DNA from: Ilex aquifolium
Lineage: Eukaryota > Streptophyta > Magnoliopsida > Aquifoliales > Aquifoliaceae
Reading direction: 5' to 3'
Length of the DNA stretch: 64,000 nucleotides
Assembly (NCBI GenBank): GCA_951799425.1
Contig: OX637394.1
Span: forward strand, 28,494,001 to 28,558,000
A program made the position numbers and the translations under genes. The notes under the pieces were generated by a model. The model was not told the DNA's origin. It did not search any database and saw nothing but the letters and a program-made list of their open reading frames with translations. This document shows positions 12,519 to 21,957 of the stretch, in pieces (the first letter of the stretch is position 1; every line of letters starts with the position of its first letter).

Positions 12519-13751
12519 CCTGTTGACTGCTTCACTTAACTGTTCATGCACAAACCTTCCGGAAGGTTTCTGTCGTCCTTCAGGAAGGTTTTGCTCAGAT
12601 TGCCCAGACAGCCTGCAACTCAAGCTCTGCCATTTGAGGGTCCCACTTACACTTCTCCAACAGATCCCCTGACATCCCCTGCACGTCTAGAAGCCTCCCC
12701 TCACCTCTACTTGGACTTTGATGGCTTTTGCATTAATAAGGAGGAGAGAGATGAGGCATGGCAAGAGAGAAAGGCAAGATTTGTCCTAGCCTGCACCATC
12801 CCATCCCTTTCAACCCCCATGATGGGAATCACATCACACAACATTGGGGAGGGCTCCAGGGACGTTTTTGGCAAGCTTCACCACCATTATTGAGCATTAG
12901 CTAATATACATTGTAATATATATATATATAGAGAGAGAGAGAGAGTCTAAGGAAGAAGATGAATAGTGCTAGAGAGAGAAGTTAATGTTTTTTCCATTTT
13001 CTTTCCATACATTGCCTTGTAATCCATTGTAAGACCTCTCTAAGCTTTGTTTGAAGTCTTGAATGCCATTTATTTCAAGTTTTTTTTAAGTTTAATCTTC
13101 TATTCAAGCTTTCACCATTAATGCATTCATGTTCTTCATTTTCTTAGTTTTAAAATGGGTATTAAATGCATTCTCTTTTAGTTTATGTTTTCTTACATTA
13201 ACTTAGCTAAAATCTTCATTGCTCTACAATGTCTTTCCATTACATTAGTGTCTTTCCTTTAAGCATGAGTAGCTAAGTCTTTAAGTTGGCTAATCCAAGG
13301 GAGACCTCCTCTTGGGTATGCCATTTCAACTCATCTTCTTTCCTCCCCTCGGTGTACGATGGTTCGGTTTGACTGGGTTGAGTGTGGACATGGTTGTGAG
13401 TCTTTGATATCCCGTAGACTTGTCACGGGTTATGCTTGGATCCTCACTTCCATCTCGTCCCGAGCTTCCCACGAATCAATCGTTCATCTATGTACCATTG
13501 GAGGAAGGTTTCGAGTTGACTTGGCATTCCCATTGGAGTGAACCTTTTGGATTAGTCTACACTTGTTTCCCATTTCATTTTCATCACAATACAACTCACA
13601 AACCAAACTTCAACAACAAAAGATTTTACACTTTTTTTTTACCACAATCACCTTCAAGACGATTCACCTCCTTCCCTGAGGAGACGACCTTGGAGTATTC
13701 TCCAAGTAAAACACGACACACAAAAGTCTTCTTGCGCTTGGGAAGCATTTT
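12519..13751 (+). repeat. 5' LTR of element C, missing both ends
   Basis: This matches the 3' LTR of C from about 32700 to 33910 closely, with scattered base changes. The first 430 bp or so of the LTR are absent because the sequence is joined to the pol end of B. The last 160 bp are also absent: LTR sequence AAGCATTTTTG runs straight into the primer-binding site. One perfect TTCCGGAA palindrome (12557-12564) and a decayed one (near 12577) remain. A TA then GA microsatellite lies at about 12917-12945. Confidence 0.85.
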
Positions 13752-13769
13752 TGGCACCGTTGCCGGGGA
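13752..13769 (+). other. Primer-binding site, tRNA-Asp type (element C)
   Basis: TGGCACCGTTGCCGGGGA, one mismatch to the complement of the tRNA-Asp 3' end, identical to that of element A. Confidence 0.9.
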
Positions 13770-13907
13770 AGGCAAGCGTTGAATCAAGAAGGTGATTTCC
13801 GGACAACGGAGGTAAGTCCCGTGATGTTCATCATGAGCTGAGGTACGTTGATCCTTGTATAGACTTTTGTTTGTTTACATTTTTTTATTTGTAGATAGTT
13901 TTTTTAT

Positions 13908-15243
13908 ATGTGGGGTCGGGACGTACAAAACCGACTAGTTAGACAACCCTTGGGCCCCAATAGGAACATTGACCAAGACCCACCTGAGGATACGGGTGAC
14001 AATTTTGAGAATGTAGGTGCAAACCCAAACATGCAAAGGGGTGGGGGAGTACAAGAACCTAGAATGCCCAATCCACGAATGCAATTTCCCCCTCCCATTA
14101 ATGAAGGGAACAACATCCACATTGAACCTCCGGCAAGGTCAATGAGGGATTTCCTTCAACACACACGAAGCACCACACCCTCATGCATCCTCCTTCCGAT
14201 CCAAGCTCACCTCTTCCTAGTTAAACCAGGGATGTTGCAACTACTTCCCACATTACACGGAATTGAAAAGGAGAACCCCTACTTGCACATCAAGTATTTC
14301 GAGGAGAAAGTTGCGACCTTCCTCACCAATCATGGTATGGAAGATATAGCTAGGCTGAAATTGTTCCCCTTTTCCATGAGAGATAAGGCAAAAACTTGAC
14401 TTAATTCCTTGAGACCTCGATCCATAACATCTTGGAACCAAATGCTCTCCGAGTTTTTAAACAATTTTTTTCCGGTGCATAAAACCACCGCTCTAAAGAA
14501 ACAAATTCAAAACTTTTCGGAGAAGTCCAATGAGAAATTCTACCAATGTTGGGATCGGTACAAGGAATTGCTACAATCCATCCCACACCATGGCTGTGAA
14601 CCATGGCAATTGGTGAGTTTCTTCTATGAAGGAATCACACCGGGCCATCGACAGTTCATCGACATGATGTGTAATGGGGAGTTTTTGAACAAAGACCCCG
14701 ATGAGGCTTTAGATTACTTTGATAAATTGGCACAGAATGCACAATCATGGGACATTACGGATCCCACCGATGTACCAAGGTCTTCTCCTCAAGGGAGTAG
14801 TCAAACTCATGGGGGAGGGATTTATGACTTGAGGGACCGGGAAGACTTGCTTTCCAAAATTGCCAAATTGTCTAGGAAGGTTGAGAGTCTTGAAGTCAAT
14901 AGGAGACACGAGGTGTCTAATGTTTCAAAAATAGAGGACTTTTGCTCAATTTGTGAGAGTGTGGAGCATTCCATATCGGATTGCCCCAACATTTCGGCGC
15001 TTAAGGAAGTGTACCACGAGCAAATTCATGCCTTTAACCAAACAAGGCAATCATTCTCTCCACACTCAAACACTTACAATGCGGGTTGGAGTAATCACCC
15101 GAACTTTAGTTGGAGAAATGAGAATCCCACTCCTCATGGTTCAAATGCCTATTCACCTCCCGTGCCTCCTAGGAAAAATCAATTTCAATCCCAAGGTCAA
15201 GCGTCTAGTTCCCAATACTCCCGGACCACTCCACAAGGGTATT
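13908..15243 (+). pseudogene. gag: Element C gag, first part
   Basis: The start is the ATG at 13908 (M-W-G-R-D), 139 bp after the primer-binding site. One frame runs to the insertion point of D with a single stop (TGA at 14397) where related copies have Trp. The capsid-like region is complete (F-F-Y-E-G-I-T-P near 14620). The zinc knuckle is intact (C-S-I-C, H, C; near 14944-14985) and a Pro/Gln/Ser-rich linker follows. This is the best preserved gag of the A/B/C group. It is interrupted at 15243 by D and resumes at 23828 after one copy of the GTATT target duplication. Confidence 0.92.
15239..15243 (+). repeat. Target-site duplication of element D, left copy
   Basis: GTATT here is repeated exactly at 23828-23832 on the other side of D. 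Confidence 0.95.
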
Positions 15244-17113
15244 TGATTCGCACTTTTTAGTGTGTCAGAATTATATTATTATATTACACCCAAGTATAAG
15301 TGGTCGAATTGTAGTTTTCTTGGTTTTTGAGTCCAAGTATCGATCCCACAGAGAGTTTTAGTAATTAAAATAAAATAAAATAAATAAAATAAAAATAAAG
15401 CAATAAAAAGGTTGTTTGGAGTAGTTTGATGTTTGATTGCTTGTGGTGTGAGCTTAGTCTAATGACGGTGTTAAAAACTTGATTCTAAAACAACAGGTGG
15501 AATAAAGGTGCAGAAATAAAATGCGTAAGTAAAACAGATTAATGACAGAAATATAAAAGATATCCTTCAGTTCAAGGATCCCACATGCTTTACATCGGTC
15601 TTGTTACGGAATTGCTACCTCACATCAGTTAACTTCCATTTTACTGGCAAGCTAACCGGCAGGTCTGATGTATATATATATTATAACACAGCTGCTTCTT
15701 AGGCTACACTGGGTATATTTATGTCAAATGATTAACCCAAGCAAACCAGAAGGACAAGCCATTCATGAGGAATACTTGAGTTATTCACTTGATCTCATGA
15801 TTGCAAATACGTATATATATATAATAAACCATAACACAGCTGCTTCTTAGGCTACACCGGTGGTAATATATAGCACAGTTGCTTCTTAGGCTACACTGGG
15901 CTTAGATGTTCCAATTGATTAATTCAAGTAAAATCCGCAGGTGGTACAGACTATCTTCCGGCGACTTGTCAGGTCAACCGGTGGTAGTTAATCATAATAC
16001 AGCTGCTTCTTAGGCTACACTGTATTTAGATATATCACCCAGAAAGTGAAGTTACTTGAGCGGCATACTTGAATTATTCAATAGGTTATCTTGTAATATT
16101 TATATATATATATATATATATATAGACAGTAGAACTTCCTCAGCGTTCCAGTGTAGGACTAGCCATACTGAGAGGATCACCGGGGTTATTCCAGCAGGCA
16201 ATATTATTATATATATAGTAATACCAGGCGTCAGTGGAACTTCCTCAGCATTTCGGTGGAAACGCCGGGGTCATTCTAGCTGGCCCGTCTTGTATATATA
16301 ATAAACGTATACATAAAACATCAGCAATTCCAAAAACAGATCAATATTATACATGTGTTCCCCTCGAACCGGAGGATATACGGAACTACTCACGCTCCAT
16401 TGCTATAGACAAGCAAGGAGAGCTAGCAGTTGTCATTACAACAGAAAGGAAAGTGCGGAATTTAAATGTCTTTCGCAGGGAACGATTGAAACACAGCCAC
16501 TCTTATAATCAGTTAAGATGAAAAAGTGGCGGCAGTTCAACTATTCGAATTGAAAGCTACACAAAAACTATAAAAGTACAGGACTTAGGACTGAAGTATA
16601 ACACGGACCGGAGTGTATTTTCTCTTCTCTTTTCTTTCTCTCTTTTTCTCTCTTCAGAACTTCAGAACTTCAGAATCTCTCTCAGATCTCTCTGTTTCTC
16701 TCTTCTTTTCTGCCTCAGTCCGGCCGTAGGAAATGCAGAAGAAGCTGCAGTATTTATAGGCAAATGAAGGCAAGTGGGGGAAGGGATGAGGCTGAGTCTG
16801 ACAAGGGTGACCGTCCGGACGGCAGTCCCACCGTCCGGACGGTGGTGCTTTGCTGGAAACGGCCACTTGCATGCATGCTGAGTCTTCACGTTGGGTAATT
16901 ACACTTTGGCCTTCATTCTTTACATTCCCTTGACATTGCTCCCTTGGTCTTGCGTTATTTCAGCATTTGTCCTGCAACTTTGAGATAAAATGTTATAACT
17001 AGTATTATTCCCGCACAAACCCTAATTCACTCTAAGTACTAATTCTTAGTGCATTTGTTATACTAATTCAAGTTTTTTGATTTTTGAATTTACACACAAT
17101 TTAGGGTTAATCA
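15244..17113 (-). repeat. Element D 3' LTR
   Basis: On the - strand this starts TGATTAACCC and ends GTGCGAATCA. It is the same as 21958-23827 in every segment compared, including the TA microsatellite at about 16099-16123. Confidence 0.97.
15688..16021 (-). repeat. Four copies of a 23-bp repeat in the LTR of D
   Basis: Copies of a 23-bp unit containing GCTTCTTAGGCTACAC lie at 15688-15710, 15836-15858, 15875-15897 and 15999-16021, each with 0-2 changes. The same four occur in the other LTR at +6714 (22402-22735). In LTR orientation they are well downstream of the TATA box, in the transcribed R/U5 part. Confidence 0.85.
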
Positions 17114-17126
17114 CACCCCCTAACTT
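17114..17126 (-). other. Polypurine tract of element D
   Basis: On the - strand AAGTTAGGGGGTG lies directly against the 3' LTR and would prime plus-strand synthesis. Confidence 0.85.
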
Positions 17127-17130
17127 AAAC

Positions 17131-17149
17131 TTTACTAGTCCCTAGTAAA
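17131..17149 (-). other. Hairpin just upstream of the polypurine tract (element D)
   Basis: On the - strand TTTACTAG-GGA-CTAGTAAA, a perfect 8-bp stem with a 3-nt loop, immediately before the polypurine tract AAGTTAGGGGGTG (17126 to 17114). The same structure with a compensatory change occurs in C (32231) and, with one mismatch, in F (63289). Confidence 0.75.
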
Positions 17150-17184
17150 ATAAAAAGAAAATATAATACAAGTGGGGTAAAATC

Positions 17185-17300
17185 ATTTTCGTAGATTTTT
17201 GTACGATTGCATTTAGCATATGCAATAAGCCATTAAACCCCTAGGTGATCCCTAGTGGACGAGTTGTGTCTCGTGAAGGTTTCCAGTGAAGCTACCTACA
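17185..17300 (-). other. Conserved non-coding block shared by D and F
   Basis: On the - strand this reads GTAGGTAGCTTCACTGGAAA... through to CTACGAAAATGATT. It aligns along about 110 bp with 63151-63262 of element F, at clearly higher similarity than the surrounding DNA. Neither copy has an open frame. Confidence 0.7.
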
Positions 17301-17675
17301 AACTTCAGTAATTAGGAATGCATATTCCATATTTTTCACATGCATGCTTAAGATGATATTTCTTCTGTCTTGCTAGAATGCTTCCTTTTTCTGATCACCT
17401 TGAGAGAATCATATGTTGGGTGTAGTATTATCTATATATTTTTATGAAAACTTGTGTGTGTGTGTAGTGATGTTTTTATTTTCAGAAATTACTTGAAAAA
17501 TATTACCCTCTTTCATGGTAGTCTTGATGTCAATCCTTTCCTGGAATACACTCAGTAAGAATAGCACACATGTTATAGTGACTGTTCTTATAATTTTACA
17601 TGTGATTGGAATATTGATAACAAAACAAATTATTTCACATGTAATAGAAAGGAGCGGTTATGTTAAATAAACTGG

Positions 17676-18490
17676 AAATTGACATAATCTCATGAAAGAA
17701 TATTAACACTGTATTAAATATATTATTAACATTTTCCTTTTTAGATTGCTAGACTGGATGCAAATATATGATTTCTGGAATCAAAAAGGACTTTTATTAG
17801 GTTGTATTGTGGCCATTGGGTTTAGAGTTTAAGAAACGACGTTTATGGGGTTCAAAAGCTACCTTTTGGCATTCCTCTTAAAACTTTATGTATTCTTTCC
17901 ATTTTTTTTTTTTTTTTTTTTTTTCACTTTCTTGGCTCTCTCTTTTTTCATTTTTCACTTTTTTGGCGAGTGCATTTTATGCTCCATCTCGCTTTTTGTT
18001 GAACGGGTGCGTTTTACGCTCCATCCCGTTCTCAACTCATGCTTTTTTTTTTTTTTTTTTTTTTTTTTTAGTGCATTTTATGCTCCATCTCACTTTTTTG
18101 GTATCCTGTTGATTTAAAAGAGGGTGCAAGAAAATTATGTAGCTCAGGTAGGTTTAACATATTTTTATCTGGCTCGGGTCTTTTTCAGGTTTCATGAAAA
18201 GAGTTTATACTATTTTAGGCTCAAACATGGTTGACTAATGATATAATTTTGTAAAAGAAATGTTTAAGGCTCAAAATTAATCAAACATGGCCTAAGATCA
18301 TTTTCCAGAAATCCTATATTTGTATTCTTTCTAGATAAATAATTAAGGGCAATGTATATAATATATTTCAAGACGTGTTAATCAAAGCAAAAATATAATG
18401 AGATTATTCAAAGAAAAGTTACCGCTGAATCGAAGATTCGTAGTTGAGTAGATGTAGCATTTCTCTCCAAGAAAGAATGGCTCTAATTCT
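17676..18490 (-). other. Conserved non-coding 3' module (element D copy)
   Basis: Read on the - strand it contains, in order, a block AGAGCCATTCTTT...ACTCAA (about 18490-18440), AATAATCTCATTA (near 18400), GATCTTAGGCCAT...TTTTGAGCCTTA...TTGAGCC (about 18302-18220) and ATTCTTTCATGAGATTATG (about 17705-17683). The same blocks in the same order are in C (28795-29600) and F (about 61960-62740). It contains T-runs (17902-17924 and 18043-18069) and no supported ORF. Confidence 0.75.
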
Positions 18491-18908
18491 GCATTTGGTT
18501 TTTACATCTCCACTATATATAGAAAGAGTGTAGTATTTTGCATGGTTTTCAAAAATAAAGACATCTGTTTGTGCTGCTAAGGTTAAGTTCGAATAAAAAT
18601 ATTGAGATAACGTACAGCTAAAATATAAAAGTCTCATGAGATCAGATTGAGAGTATTTTCGCAAGGCATTAGAATATAATCCTAATCTAACTGTGAATTA
18701 TATGAAGTATACTTCCTACTTTAGCAATGTATGCTCTCATTTTAAAACATACTGAAAATTAAAACATATTAGTTCAAACATAAACATATAAGCAAAATTT
18801 AACTAAGTTCAAATCACACAAACATAAAAAACATAAAACATAACTTTAAGTTTTAAGTGCAGAAATTGAAAGTGCATAAAATAAAACGGTGAGTGAAAAA
18901 AAGCAAAA

Positions 18909-18912
<4 letters not shown>

Positions 18913-18954
<42 letters not shown>
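18913..18954 (+). repeat. Poly-T tract, about 42 bp
   Basis: A single-base run in the non-coding interior of D. A second T-rich, A-interrupted tract is at about 21861-21920 in the gag leader. Confidence 0.95.
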
Positions 18955-19010
18955 CCAAAAACATATAAAAATGACTCAAAGAAAAATTATTTAAAATTGA
19001 CTCCTTATCC

Positions 19011-19039
19011 GGTTCTTTAACGTCTGCCAGTCACAAAGA
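19011..19039 (-). other. 29-nt motif shared by D and F
   Basis: On the - strand TCTTTGTGACTGGCAG is followed by ACGTTAAAGAACC. The same 29 bases occur without change at 59126-59154 in F. Here it lies 262 bp after the gag-protease stop. The pyrimidine-rich lead and CAG end resemble a 3' splice site, but this is only a suggestion. Confidence 0.7.
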
Positions 19040-19300
19040 CAAACATAATTTTTTAAATAAAAATTATTATGCTAAAAACAACAAGTAAATTCACACTTAT
19101 ATTTTCTCAACTTAAATTAAATATTATCCTCACTATATAAGATGAAAATAGAAAATTACTAATTAGGTCTTGCAGCGAGAGATATTTATAGTATAAGATT
19201 CTAATATAAAAGACAAATAAAGAAACTATACAAAAGACATAAAAACATAAAACAACGAAAATTTTAACTACTATATACAAGAAGTGCATTAGAGGATAGA

Positions 19301-21811
19301 TCAATCGGGCTTAAGTTCCCAAGTAGAGTTTCTTACATTCCCTGATACTTTCGGCGAAGAATTTAACAAATCAGCATAAAATTGTATCTCAGGATTTCCA
19401 TTATCAACAACAGAATTAATTAAACAGACTTGTAGAGGGTCAGAATAAGAAGAGGTGTTAATTTTCTCCTCTACAATCTTATCAATTTCATCTACCTCAC
19501 ATATTTCTTCCTCCTCACCTGGGTGCTTTATCACATTAAAGATGTTCAATTCACTGGTCATATTTCCAAATGAAAGCTTCATGACTCCATTCCTACAATT
19601 TATCAATGCATTTGATGTAGCTAGGAATGGTCTACCTAGAATGACAGGAATGTATTGAGATGCATACATCTGACAACTTGGTTCCGTGTCTATAACAATA
19701 AAATCTGCTGGAAAATAGAATTGATCCACTTGGACAATAACATCTTCCACAATTCCTCTTGGAATTTTCACTGATCGGTCTGCTAATTGTAATTTAATAT
19801 TGGAAGGTTTTAACTCACTTAGTCCTAGTTGTGTATAGACTGAATATGGCATTAAATTACAACTGGATCCAAGATCTAACAGAGCTTGTTCAATTTGAAA
19901 ATTTCCAATAAGACATGAAACTGTAGGACTACCCGGATCTTTGTACTTAAGAAGTGTATCATGTTGTATTATATTTACTTGTTCAGTTGCAAATGCTTTC
20001 TTTGGTACATTAGTTCTTCTTTTTATTGTGCAAAGATCTTTTAGGAATTTAGCATAAACTGGAACTCTTTTTATTGCATCTAATAATGGAATATTAATCT
20101 TTACCTGTTTAAATAGCTCGAGAATATCAGATTGATCTTTTTCAGTTTGAAGTTGCTTGACTCTTTGAGGGAAAGGTAAAGGGATAGGACATGGCGGATT
20201 TTTTTCACTTTGTACTCCTGGTTGCTTTTTGATTAAAGGTTCAGATTCAAGTGGTTTGTTTACAGGAATTGACTCACGTATTTTCTTTGAAATCTTAGGT
20301 TTGATGGTTTTATCAATTACCTTACCACTTCTTAGTGTTGTAATTTCTTGTACTTGATTTGACGAAGATTCAGAGGATACAGAATTAACATGACTCTGAC
20401 TTTGTGGAGGTTTAGGTTGAGAAGGAAACTTTCCTTTCTCTGACGTACTCAAGGACTGGGTCAACTTAGCAAGATGACTCTTAATATCTTCAATACTCTG
20501 GGAAGTTTGAGCTTTAAAATCATTAAATGCTTGATTTGTTTGAGTATTAAAATTCATTTGACTCTGAATAAATTGATTCATAGTGTCTTCCAGAGTTCTT
20601 CTTTGAGGAGGTTGATAAGGTTGGTACTGTTGTTGATTTTGTGGTTGTGGTGGACCTTGTGTTTGATTTGTAGGTTGTGTATTTCTCCAACTAAAATTCG
20701 GATGATTTCTCCATCCTGGATTGTAAGTTTCAGAATATGGATTCATATAAGGCTTATTATTGTTGTTATAAGTTGGAACGGCATTTGATTGTTCTATCAG
20801 AACTTCTTTGAATGCAGGAATAGTTGGACATTCTACTGTAGGATGTCCTGACAACGCACAAATTTCACAAATTTTTTCAGTAGTTGTTACAACAGATACT
20901 TGTTTTAGTTTTTTCATTTCTAGGGCTTCTAATTTTCGAGATAAACTAGCCATTTTAGCTCTTAGGTCATCATCTTCTTTTAATACATATTTTCCTCTTT
21001 CGGATGTAGATGGCTTATTTTCTACTATATTAGACGAAGTTGAGTCCCACATTTGGGAACTTTCTGAAATAGTATCGAAGAATTGGAAAGCTTCTTCGGG
21101 TCTTTTATTCATGAACTCCCCCTGTGCCATCATTTCAACAAACTGTCGCATTGCAGATGGGAGTGCATCATAAAAGAATCCGACTAAGGTCCAATCTTCG
21201 AATGCATGATGTGGACAGGCTTGGAGAAGATCTTTGAATCTTTCCCAGCATTGATAAAAAGTTTCATTTTCTTTTACAGAAAAGTTCATGATTTCTCGTC
21301 TTAACGTGTTAGTACGATGTATAGGAAAGAATTTTTTAAAGAACTCAGTCTGTAAAGCTTGCCAATTTGTGATAGAGTTGGCTCTTAAAGTGTTATGCCA
21401 TTGTTTTGCTTTATCTTTTAAAGAAAATGAGAATAATTTTAGTTTGACCATTTCAGAGTTATCTTGCAACGTTCCACAGACTTCTTCAAATTCTTTCATA
21501 TGAATATAGGGATTTTCAGTTTCTAGACCATGGAATTGGGGTAGTAGTTGTATTGTTCCTGGCTTGATATTAATATTTGGAGCGTCTGTTGGAAAAGCAA
21601 AACATGACGGAACATTAGTTCTAGTAGGATGTAAATATTCTCTTAATGGTCTAGTATTTTGAACTATTTCCTGTTCTCTAGCCTCTTCCTCCCTAGGTAC
21701 ATTTTGAGCCATACTTAAGTTAACTGATTCTTGTGTAGATGTAGATGAAGAAGATGAGGAAGATGAAGGAGTTGACTGATTTACAGAACCTACTGATGAA
21801 TGAACAGACAT
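19301..21811 (-). CDS. gag-pro: Gag-protease polyprotein of element D (intact, 836 aa)
   Basis: This is the structural polyprotein that would form the particle and cleave it. The N-terminus is Ser-rich (residues 11-35). The capsid-like region covers about 85-255 (F-H-G-L-E at 93; F-F-Y-D-A-L-P at 212). A zinc knuckle has C315, C318, H323 and C328. A Gln/Pro-rich linker (about 375-405) and a basic segment follow. The aspartic protease has active-site D646-L647-G648 and the I-L-G-R-P-F-L motif near 724-730. The protein stops six residues after W-E-L-K-P, the point where related elements run into reverse transcriptase, so pol has been removed just after the protease. There are no stops or frameshifts, unlike every other gag here. 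The ATG at 21811 follows a 120-nt leader after the primer-binding site. Closest in this window is the gag of F. Confidence 0.95.
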   Translation of the reverse strand: MSVHSSVGSVNQSTPSSSSSSSSTSTQESVNLSMAQNVPREEEAREQEIVQNTRPLREYLHPTRTNVPSCFAFPTDAPNINIKPGTIQLLPQFHGLETENPYIHMKEFEEVCGTLQDNSEMVKLKLFSFSLKDKAKQWHNTLRANSITNWQALQTEFFKKFFPIHRTNTLRREIMNFSVKENETFYQCWERFKDLLQACPHHAFEDWTLVGFFYDALPSAMRQFVEMMAQGEFMNKRPEEAFQFFDTISESSQMWDSTSSNIVENKPSTSERGKYVLKEDDDLRAKMASLSRKLEALEMKKLKQVSVVTTTEKICEICALSGHPTVECPTIPAFKEVLIEQSNAVPTYNNNNKPYMNPYSETYNPGWRNHPNFSWRNTQPTNQTQGPPQPQNQQQYQPYQPPQRRTLEDTMNQFIQSQMNFNTQTNQAFNDFKAQTSQSIEDIKSHLAKLTQSLSTSEKGKFPSQPKPPQSQSHVNSVSSESSSNQVQEITTLRSGKVIDKTIKPKISKKIRESIPVNKPLESEPLIKKQPGVQSEKNPPCPIPLPFPQRVKQLQTEKDQSDILELFKQVKINIPLLDAIKRVPVYAKFLKDLCTIKRRTNVPKKAFATEQVNIIQHDTLLKYKDPGSPTVSCLIGNFQIEQALLDLGSSCNLMPYSVYTQLGLSELKPSNIKLQLADRSVKIPRGIVEDVIVQVDQFYFPADFIVIDTEPSCQMYASQYIPVILGRPFLATSNALINCRNGVMKLSFGNMTSELNIFNVIKHPGEEEEICEVDEIDKIVEEKINTSSYSDPLQVCLINSVVDNGNPEIQFYADLLNSSPKVSGNVRNSTWELKPD

Positions 21812-21933
21812 AGACTATTAAAAACAAACTATAAACATTTATAACAAACAAACAAATAAAAATTTTTTTTTTTATTTTTTTATTTTTTTATTATTTTTTT
21901 ATTTTTTTATTTTTTTTTTCCAATTACCTTAAC

Positions 21934-21951
21934 TCCCCGGCAACGGCGCCA
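21934..21951 (-). other. Primer-binding site, tRNA-Asp (element D), perfect
   Basis: On the - strand TGGCGCCGTTGCCGGGGA, an exact 18-base complement of the plant tRNA-Asp 3' end. It lies 6 bp from the 5' LTR. Confidence 0.95.
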
Positions 21952-21957
21952 AAAACT

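Noticed and set aside
16662..16889. 75-aa ORFs in the D LTR (also at 23376)
   Set aside because: They overlap the palindromes and TATA box, have no recognisable motif, and exist twice only because the LTR is duplicated.
17845..18117. Phe-rich ORFs of 74-90 aa
   Set aside because: They come from T-runs in the non-coding interior of D.
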